Source of the DNA: Ostreococcus mediterraneus
Taxonomy: Eukaryota; Chlorophyta; Mamiellophyceae; Mamiellales; Bathycoccaceae
Length of the DNA: 64,000 nucleotides
Assembly (NCBI GenBank): GCA_012295225.1
Contig: WMKK01000001.1
Span: 124,001-188,000 of the forward strand
Reading direction: 5' to 3'
The notes beneath the pieces are model-generated. The model saw only the letters and a list, made by a program, of their open reading frames with translations. It did not search any database and was not told where the DNA came from. This document shows positions 57,101-64,000 of this stretch, in pieces. The position numbers and the translations under genes are program-made. How positions within the stretch are numbered: position 1 is the first letter of the stretch; the number at the start of each line of letters is the position of its first letter.

Positions 57101-58373
57101 CTTAGCATTCATCATGGCTGAACAAGGATTTGAAAACTTTGTGCGCGGGCGTGCAAACGACGATTTGGCGCGGCTCGAGCTCTTACAAGGTGGCATCGAT
57201 GCGGTCGCTCGAGCCGGTGGAGCCGCAAACGCGCTCACGAGCATGCCGATTCCCGAACTCCACGCCGACCCGTTGTCAGATTGGTGGACCGAAGAGCACG
57301 ACCGCGCGCTCGTCGTCGGCACTCTGAAACACGGGTACGGAAAGTACGCAGAGATTCGCGACGACATCGAACTACCGTTCGCGGCAACTTTCGCAGGCTT
57401 GGCTGCACCTGAGCCCTCAAAGAAGGACGTTAAGCGGCCGGACAGTCCGTTGTCTAAAGCACAAGACGAATTGCAACACAAAATAGTGGCGGAAGAGGCA
57501 CCGGTGGAATGGATTCACGGTCGGCATTTGAGCAATCGCGTCAAGCGCGTGTTTAGCGTGCTCGGAGGCAAATCGTACGAGCCGCCACCGAAGATTGAAC
57601 GCCCGCCACGAGAAAAGAAAGTCAAGGTCAAAGTTCCCAAGGCCCCTAAAGTGAAAGGCGCGCCTCGTACCGGCGGCGGTACGACGCTTGAGAAGTTTCA
57701 CAAGGCGCAGGAATTCATCAAGGAGCTCAAGCGCGACGCAAACGGCGCGTTTGTCACACCCATCGGTCCAATGGGTGGCGTCACCATTGAATCGCTCGGC
57801 GAAGTGCGTTTGAATAAGCACTTTGTGTCAGAAAACTACATATTGCCAGTGGGATTCAAGACGACGCGCATGTATCCTCGCTTGGATAATCTCAATGATC
57901 GCATAAAGTGGGAGCAAGAAATCTCTGTGAGCTCGAGCGGCGAACCGCAATTTACGCTCACGGCTGAGAAAGGTTGCGAACCGATCGTTGCGAAAAGCGC
58001 CACCGCCGCTTGGGCCGAGGTGTTGAAACGTGTCAAATCCGTGCGCGAAGCCAATGGCGAGGTGGCGAAAAAGACAGCCATATCCGGTCCAGAGTTCTTT
58101 GGGTATTCGCTTCCCAACATTCGCCTGTTGATCGAATCCTTGCCAGGCGCAGACGCGTGCTCGACAAAGTTTTCGTACATCTCGCTCGCAAAGGCGTGCG
58201 AGAAGACTGAACAAATTCGAAAAGAACGCGGCGATTCCTCGAAATCGCCACTCGACGCCGAACGCCCCGCAAAAGCTATGAAAGTGGACGCCTTCGCGTC
58301 CGAACTGATGGAAATTGATTTATCGCAAGGATATGAAGAGCTCACTGTGTTCGAGGACGATTTATTAGTTTAG
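54105..58373 (+). CDS. CHD-type chromatin remodeler with CUE-like N-terminus
   Basis: Encodes 1,422 residues from the ATG at 54105. Residues about 25-60 ([38 protein letters not shown]) look like a CUE domain. Two chromodomains follow (about 145-205, [16 protein letters not shown]; 210-270, [17 protein letters not shown]). The SNF2 motor runs from about 311: [44 protein letters not shown]; then [54 protein letters not shown]. SANT/Myb-like segments lie near 914 ([26 protein letters not shown]) and 1059. No PHD finger is visible, so it is closer to CHD1 than CHD3/PKL; the CUE-like start is not standard for CHD1. It moves nucleosomes in the nucleus. Confidence 0.9.
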   Translation: [1422 protein letters not shown]

Positions 58374-58418
58374 AAGAAACCACAACTGATATTATACACA
58401 TTCACCGTTGATTACAAT

Positions 58419-61400
58419 TTATTTTCTTTGACATCCTTCAGCCGTGCAGTATAGTTGTTTCTCCGTGAGATCCTCGTTGAGTTCGGAGTCGACGACCTTG
58501 CCACCGACGCGACGCAACCGTTCTCGCCGTCGCGCCGTCAGCTCAACGAGAAGCTGCGCCTCGGTGGCTTCAGCGAGACTTACGGTCCGTCCTTCCGATA
58601 TTTCCACGTCGGCGCTGACTTGTTCTACATTGTCGATGCGTTTTGGCGCGCACTTGCCCGAAGCAATGGACGCCGCGCGCTGTTCCTTGGCGCGGCCTCT
58701 CCACTTATTTCGCGAGTCAATCGTTTCACCAATCATCTTCAAAATATCCATCGCTGCTGGGTCGAACAACGGACGCAAAGCGTTTCGCATGCTTGAGTAC
58801 AGCGTCGGGAACACACCCTCTTCGCGCGCGAGAAGTTTTTTAATGTGGTTACGTTCCTTCGGCGCTTCGAAACATGCCGGGCAATTCTCGTTGATGACGG
58901 GCAAGCCAGCTTCGTAGGAAAAGTCACGAAGCATCTTTTCGCGCAAGTAAATTGCTGGTCTAATCACAGTCACATCACCTTCGTCAATTAAATATGACGC
59001 CTTCATGGTGCGCATAGTGCCATTGTACATCGTGCTCATCAAGAAGCTCTCCACGCAGTCGTCTAAATGTTGCGCGAGAATGAGTTTGTTGTACCCATGC
59101 GTGCGGCAACAGGTGTACAGTGCGCCACGTTTCATACGCGCACAAAATGCGCAAATACTATCGCCAGTCATGTGCTCGTTCGCCATGGCCATGATGTTCT
59201 CGTCTAAATAGTGATACTCCACTCCGAGGGATTCAACGTACGGGATGAGCGGACGAGGATTAAACGCCTCTGTTCCAGGATCTACGGTGGCGCACGCCAA
59301 CGTAAATCGATTCTCGGGTGGGCATCGCGACTGCAGCGTGAGCATGATGTGTAACATCGCGAGCGAGTCTTTGCCTCCCGAGAGACCGAGCAAGATGCGG
59401 TCGCCGGGTTCAATCATATCAAAGTCGCACACAGCCGCGTTCACGTGCCGCAAAAGCTTTTGGGACGGCTTGAAAAACTTGTTCTTATTTGGTTTGGTGT
59501 TGTCCTTTTTCGTCGGCGACGACGCTGTGACAACGACGGCTTCGGATATCTCGACTGTACTTTGTTCCTCATCGTCAGGCACTTCAAGCTGTACTTCTCG
59601 CGCAGATACAGATGGTTGAATGCGCGTCGCGTCTTTCGCTTCGCTGATTCCATTCGGCTTTTTCTGCGCAACCTTGGCGTCGCCGGTACACAGCGGTGCG
59701 GCGCGCTGCTGAATGTAACCACTTCGGATATTGCCCAACTGTTCATTTACGCGCAACGGATGTTTGCGACTCTCCGTGCGATACTTTTGCCCGTGTGCGT
59801 TTGGTTGAGACTCTCTCGCGCCGCACATATTCGGCGGTTTCAACGCTCCCGCGATGGGGCCCGAGGGCGGAACAAACGTCAAGGGCAAAATGCCATTCAC
59901 TGACGCTTCAGCTAGCGCGGTCTGCAAAAGTGAAATAGCTTCAGACGGAAACATAAACCATCGCAACGCTTCGCCGCGCTCGACGCTTGTCGCGGCATCG
60001 CGCGCCACGTCGACGTCGTCGTCGCCGACGTAGCTTAGTCGGGATTCGTCGTCGTCTCGCCCGCCCGCGAGCATCATGCGTTCATCCGATGCGTTCCCGC
60101 CCGTGTTTGGCATGCGCAACTGTCCGTTTTTCGTGCGTACTTCTTGCTCGCCGTCGCGATATTGTCCGCACGTTTCCAAGATGCGCAATCCGATGCGCAT
60201 TTGCTCGCGTAACGCGGTGGCGATGTCGTCCTCTGATGGAATCGCCGCGTTCGCCTCCTCGTCGTCATCCGCCAATGGGAACTTCATATGCGCAAGCCAC
60301 TTGCGTTCGGGAAAACTGCGCGCACGCGCGACGTGGCGCCACTCGCCAGTCTTCGCATCCATGCGGTAGACTGGAAGTAATCGCCACCCATGCGTCGCCA
60401 CGGCGTGCACCGCGGCGAGCGTGTAATCAATTTCAGCATCAGATGCAAAATACGGCAAGCTCACTCGCGCAAACCCAGGACGAAGAACTTCAGCCTTATC
60501 TAATAAATGTGCTTCAATGGCTGCTGCGTCCTCGGGTGATAACCCGAGAAGTCTATGCGCGTAAGGTCCGGCGCACGCGCATCCGCCGCGCGCTTGGATG
60601 CCAAAGACGTCGTTGAGCACGGCGCACGTAAACGAATAGTGCGAAAAACGACTCTTCATCGTCCCGTCGCGCATAGCAGTCGCCGGTGCGCGCGCTAAGA
60701 ATGATACAATGGGCAAACGCTTGGTGTGCTCGCTCGCCTCGGGACCGAGTAAGCAAATGTTTTCATTCGTCGAAAGTGAGGCAAACATGCGACGTTGCAA
60801 CGCGTCTTCGGCGGCTTCAATCACAGACGTTCCCACCGCCGCCTTTACCTGAAACGCCAACCCAGCGCGCACGCTACCAATAATATCTTGCGTGCCGCCT
60901 TCTTCGCGCTCGACGCGATTGCTCAAATATCGATGGTCATCGCTCGTGACGTAAAACACCGTACCTCCGCCTGGTTCACTCGGAACCTCATTCGTGAACA
61001 ATGCGCGCTTGGCAACTAAAATCCCAGGCGTACCCGGTCCACCAGGAAGTTTATGCGGGGAAATGAATACCGCATCTTTGTACACGAAAGGATTCAACTC
61101 GCCCGTGTCTGCGTCGAATACGACGGGATTCATGTCGATGCCGACGTACGGCGCCGCCGCCGCGTAATCCCAAAACGCCAACGCCCCACCTCGATGCAAC
61201 GTCTCCGTGATCAAGTCGACATCCGCCCGGACGCCCGTGACGTTGCTCGCCGCACTGAAACTACCTATTAACGTCGCGTGGGACGAATACGCCTTTAGCG
61301 CCGCGCGTAACGCCATGACATCAATCGTGCCAGTCGTCGCGTCCTCTGGAATTTCAACCACGACGGCGCAGCTCTCGCGCCACGGCAATATGTTACTATG

Positions 61401-61964
61401 ATGCTCGTGCGGCCCGACGAACACCACCGGCCGAGCCTCTACAGGAGCACGTTCCGGTAACGGCACATGCGCCCCGAGCGCTCGACATAATCGATCAATC
61501 GCGCTCGTACTTCCGCTTCCAGCAAACGTCACCACGTCGGCGTGTTTATCGCTGTACCCCACCCTCGCGTTCACGCACTGCGCGATCACCTGACGCGCCT
61601 CCTGTCGAAAACACGTCGACTGCGCACCAGTCGTCGATGTCGTGGTGTGCGTATTCGCATACGTCGGCAATACGCGCTCGCGTATCGCGCGCTCGATCGA
61701 CCGAGACGCTCGACCGCTCGCCGTCCAATCCGCGTACACGAGCGTCTTCGTCCCGAACGCGCCCGAACACGTCGACGCGTAGCCTACCATATCGCGACGA
61801 ACGCGCGCGAGCGTGTCCGCGACGCGTTCACGCCCGTCCTCGCCGTCCGTGCGCGCGCGCACAGACGACGCGCCGTCACCAGCCGCCATCGCCATCGCCA
61901 TCGCCTTCGTCGCTCGCGCTCGCTCGCTCGAGCGCCGTCGATCGCGGTCGCGCGTCTCGGCCAA
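58419..61964 (-). CDS. Cysteine desulfurase-like / TtcA-like tRNA thiolase fusion protein
   Basis: One 1,181-residue frame with two enzyme domains. The first (about 65-560) is a class-V, PLP-dependent aminotransferase-fold protein: [76 protein letters not shown] with the PLP lysine near 305, and [16 protein letters not shown] near 462 with the candidate sulfur-carrying Cys. A low-complexity linker (about 610-840) leads to a PP-loop ATPase: [16 protein letters not shown] (about 856-871), [12 protein letters not shown] (CX2C), [17 protein letters not shown] and [14 protein letters not shown] (CX2C), as in TtcA, which adds sulfur at tRNA C32. Neither active site appears damaged. The C-terminus ends with a Lys-containing Cys pair (CTAEGCQRK). 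Confidence 0.9.
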   Translation of the reverse strand: MAETRDRDRRRSSERARATKAMAMAMAAGDGASSVRARTDGEDGRERVADTLARVRRDMVGYASTCSGAFGTKTLVYADWTASGRASRSIERAIRERVLPTYANTHTTTSTTGAQSTCFRQEARQVIAQCVNARVGYSDKHADVVTFAGSGSTSAIDRLCRALGAHVPLPERAPVEARPVVFVGPHEHHSNILPWRESCAVVVEIPEDATTGTIDVMALRAALKAYSSHATLIGSFSAASNVTGVRADVDLITETLHRGGALAFWDYAAAAPYVGIDMNPVVFDADTGELNPFVYKDAVFISPHKLPGGPGTPGILVAKRALFTNEVPSEPGGGTVFYVTSDDHRYLSNRVEREEGGTQDIIGSVRAGLAFQVKAAVGTSVIEAAEDALQRRMFASLSTNENICLLGPEASEHTKRLPIVSFLARAPATAMRDGTMKSRFSHYSFTCAVLNDVFGIQARGGCACAGPYAHRLLGLSPEDAAAIEAHLLDKAEVLRPGFARVSLPYFASDAEIDYTLAAVHAVATHGWRLLPVYRMDAKTGEWRHVARARSFPERKWLAHMKFPLADDDEEANAAIPSEDDIATALREQMRIGLRILETCGQYRDGEQEVRTKNGQLRMPNTGGNASDERMMLAGGRDDDESRLSYVGDDDVDVARDAATSVERGEALRWFMFPSEAISLLQTALAEASVNGILPLTFVPPSGPIAGALKPPNMCGARESQPNAHGQKYRTESRKHPLRVNEQLGNIRSGYIQQRAAPLCTGDAKVAQKKPNGISEAKDATRIQPSVSAREVQLEVPDDEEQSTVEISEAVVVTASSPTKKDNTKPNKNKFFKPSQKLLRHVNAAVCDFDMIEPGDRILLGLSGGKDSLAMLHIMLTLQSRCPPENRFTLACATVDPGTEAFNPRPLIPYVESLGVEYHYLDENIMAMANEHMTGDSICAFCARMKRGALYTCCRTHGYNKLILAQHLDDCVESFLMSTMYNGTMRTMKASYLIDEGDVTVIRPAIYLREKMLRDFSYEAGLPVINENCPACFEAPKERNHIKKLLAREEGVFPTLYSSMRNALRPLFDPAAMDILKMIGETIDSRNKWRGRAKEQRAASIASGKCAPKRIDNVEQVSADVEISEGRTVSLAEATEAQLLVELTARRRERLRRVGGKVVDSELNEDLTEKQLYCTAEGCQRK

Positions 61965-62226
61965 TCACGCCAATCCTTTTTCCCTCGCGAATGCGCGCGC
62001 GAGTGTGGTTCACGCGCGCGTCGCGCGTCGCAATGTCGCCGTGCGCCGCACGTCGCAGCGCCTCACACAGCGCCGCGCCGAGCGCACGTCCGCGACCGCG
62101 CGAGCGATGCGCGCATCGACGCGCACGGACGCGCCGATGACGACGACGATGCCCCCGCGTCGGCCCGCGGCGTCGACGGCGGCGGCGGCGCGCGCGTGCG
62201 CGGCGCGCGCGCGTCGGCGTGGATCG
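61965..62226. promoter_or_regulatory. Divergent fusion-protein / FtsH promoter
   Basis: 262 nt between start codons on opposite strands, extremely rich in CGCG steps. CCAATCACGCCAATCC at about 61960-61980 holds two CCAAT pentamers beside the minus-strand start. The FtsH leader may begin inside this region. Confidence 0.4.
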
Positions 62227-64000
62227 ATGATGGTGACGTCGTCAGGCGGCGCGCGCTTCGCGACGCCGTCGCGCGCGATGCCGTCGCGCGCGATCGCCGC
62301 GCGCGGTGCGGACGCGACGTGCGCGCGCGAACGCGCGTCGGCGTCGCGCGACGTTGCCCATCGTCCGTGCGTGGTGACGACGGCGATACGCGAAAGCGAC
62401 GCGCGCGCGGCTGAGACGGATAGCGCGAGCCGGAAACCGCCGACGCCTGCGCCCGCGAACGCGAACGCGAACGGTGAGACGACGCGCGGGGGAGTTAGGA
62501 ATATCGATGACGACGCGTTCGACGCGCCGGTGCCGCGTAAGCCGTTTTCGCTTTGGCGATTCATCATCACGCGTATGATTTTACTCGGCGTCGTGTTTCG
62601 TCGGGCGCTGGCGGTGACGGCGTACGTGGTATTCGGAAGCGCATTCAGGTTTCTCTCCGCCGTGACGTCCAATGCGTTTGGTCGCGTGGTGTTTTCGGTG
62701 TTTTTGATCACGTCTGGGATTTTGACCTATCGCGGGTCGATGGCGAGAAAGGTTAAAGCGCCGACGCCGCCGACGACAATGTACAGCGCGTTTTTAAAGG
62801 ATTTACGCGCTGGGAAAATCGCGAGCGTGCGATTCGAAGAAGGCTCGACGAGGTTGTTGTACGATTTGAAACCGCAAGTGCAAGGCAAGGGTGGCGCGGC
62901 GGTGGCGGCGACAGAGGTGAAGACGTATCAGACGAAGCGATTAATGGCGGATATGGAGTTGATGAAGAAGCTCGAAAACGCCGGGGTTGAATTCGGCGCC
63001 GTCCCGGCGGCGGTGTCGAGATTAGCGTCGAAAGGGATGTTCACCGTGCTCGCGATGTGGTTACCTGTCATCCCGTTGATGATTATCATGCGAAATGCGA
63101 TCAACAGACAGAGCGGGGGTGGGAAGAAGCGTAAAAAGGCTGCACCAAAGGATGACGTCAACAAGGTTACCTTTGCCGACGTCGCCGGCGTTGAGGATGC
63201 CAAGGCTGAATTATACGAGCTCGTTCAAATCATGAAGAACGCTGACCAGTACAAAAATGTCCGAGGACGTCTCCCCACCGGGTGCTTGCTCGTCGGACCG
63301 CCCGGTACTGGGAAAACTTTGTTGGCTCGCGCCGTCGCCGGCGAATCCAACGTCGCGTTTTTCCCCGTCGCCGCTTCGGAATTTGTCGAGCTCTTCGTCG
63401 GTCGAGGCGCCGCGCGCGTTCGCGAACTCTTCGCCGAGGCGCGAAAATCCCGACCGGCGATTATATTCATCGACGAGCTCGATGCCGTCGGCTCTCGACG
63501 TGGCGCTGGGTTAAACGAGGAACGAGATCAAACGTTGAACCAGCTCTTGGTTGAAATGGATGGCTTTGCCAAGGATAGCGGCATTTTAATTTTGGCCGCG
63601 ACGAACCGCCCGGACGCGCTCGACCCAGCGCTTTTACGCCCCGGTCGCCTCACACGCCGCGTATTTGTCGGCCCGCCTGGTCAACAAGGACGCGCGCAAA
63701 TCCTCTCCGTGCACTTGCGTGGGATCGATTTAGAGGATGACGTAGACGTCGTCTGCGACGTCGTCTCTCGCGCCACGCCCGGGTTTACCGGTGCCGAGCT
63801 CGCCAACGTCTGCAACGAAGCCGCGCTCTTGAGCGTGCGCGACAACCGACAACTCGTCACCATGAATGATTTACTCAGCGGCGTCTCGCGCACAAAGGAT
63901 GGCATCGCCACGAGCAGCAACCGTGCCGACGCCATGTTCCGAGAACTGCGCAACAGATTTTTAGGCAACTATAAAGACGTACCGACGCTCAGCGACGTCA
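62227..64000 (+). CDS. Plastid FtsH-type AAA protease (partial, 3' end outside the window)
   Basis: The frame starting at ATG 62227 stays open to the end of the window (591 codons). A leader rich in Ala/Arg/Ser is followed by hydrophobic segments near 117-168 and a strong one near 275-292 ([18 protein letters not shown]). The AAA core follows: [20 protein letters not shown], Walker A GPPGTGKT (near 358), the pore segment [17 protein letters not shown], Walker [23 protein letters not shown] and the second region of homology [42 protein letters not shown] is typical of plastid FtsH. The zinc protease motif HEXXH should follow beyond the window, so whether it is an active protease or an FtsHi is unknown. 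It is divergent to the fusion gene. Confidence 0.9.
   Translation, partial: MMVTSSGGARFATPSRAMPSRAIAARGADATCARERASASRDVAHRPCVVTTAIRESDARAAETDSASRKPPTPAPANANANGETTRGGVRNIDDDAFDAPVPRKPFSLWRFIITRMILLGVVFRRALAVTAYVVFGSAFRFLSAVTSNAFGRVVFSVFLITSGILTYRGSMARKVKAPTPPTTMYSAFLKDLRAGKIASVRFEEGSTRLLYDLKPQVQGKGGAAVAATEVKTYQTKRLMADMELMKKLENAGVEFGAVPAAVSRLASKGMFTVLAMWLPVIPLMIIMRNAINRQSGGGKKRKKAAPKDDVNKVTFADVAGVEDAKAELYELVQIMKNADQYKNVRGRLPTGCLLVGPPGTGKTLLARAVAGESNVAFFPVAASEFVELFVGRGAARVRELFAEARKSRPAIIFIDELDAVGSRRGAGLNEERDQTLNQLLVEMDGFAKDSGILILAATNRPDALDPALLRPGRLTRRVFVGPPGQQGRAQILSVHLRGIDLEDDVDVVCDVVSRATPGFTGAELANVCNEAALLSVRDNRQLVTMNDLLSGVSRTKDGIATSSNRADAMFRELRNRFLGNYKDVPTLSDV

Overview
This window is a gene-dense, GC-rich nuclear segment from a tiny green alga. 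Plant-type plastid genes (magnesium chelatase subunit I, a plastid L17 ribosomal protein, a PsbP-family lumen protein, FtsH, a transit-peptide GAPDH) lie beside ordinary eukaryotic genes (NAA15, COG8, CHMP1, ATG8, PRP4 kinase, MFAP1). There are about 39 protein genes in 64 kb, most are intronless, spacers are very short, and transit peptides are Arg/Ala/Ser-rich. This fits Mamiellophyceae, most likely Ostreococcus or a close relative; that is inference from composition and gene content, not a database match. I saw no rRNA, convincing tRNA, CRISPR array, transposon or viral remnant.

Layout. 1-6.2 kb: end of a Lys-rich gene, spliced plastid RPL17, a CrtI-type carotenoid desaturase, a broken secreted fasciclin-like gene, a PsbP-like gene and DRE2. 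6.2-16 kb: a 1,901-residue ferlin, two SDR oxidoreductases and a WDR83-like WD40 protein. 16-28 kb: CHMP1, NAA15, a TIM21/COA1-like protein, FMN hydrolase-riboflavin kinase, GAPDH, a SpoU-type RNA methylase, beta-carbonic anhydrase and MFAP1. 28-38.7 kb: two convergent secreted proteins with Frizzled-like cysteine patterns, a PAP/OAS1-type nucleotidyltransferase, COG8, a papain-like protease with two prodomains, the MoaD-type sulfur carrier and an Mpv17 protein. 38.8-47.2 kb: an unknown gene, a large LYR-type protein, a two-anchor membrane protein, a DNAJB12/14-like chaperone, histidinol dehydrogenase and ChlI. 47.3-58.4 kb: PRP4 kinase, CstF64, RBM42, spliced ATG8, a plastid TPR protein and a CHD remodeler. 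58.4-64 kb: a cysteine-desulfurase/TtcA fusion and the start of a plastid FtsH.

Genes are often divergent with very short shared promoters (50 bp for WDR83/SDR, 147 bp for LYR/membrane protein, 168 bp for PRP4/CstF64). Five genes have a single intron near the 5' end; four of these carry a CTGAC branch-point-like sequence about 28-40 nt before the AG.

Most notable: (1) one polypeptide fusing a PLP cysteine-desulfurase-like enzyme to a TtcA-type tRNA thiolase; (2) an almost identical 20-bp CCAAT-containing element in front of both the CrtI and ChlI genes; (3) an E2F-like palindrome nested in a larger inverted repeat before the CHD gene; (4) the facing pair of Frizzled-like secreted proteins.
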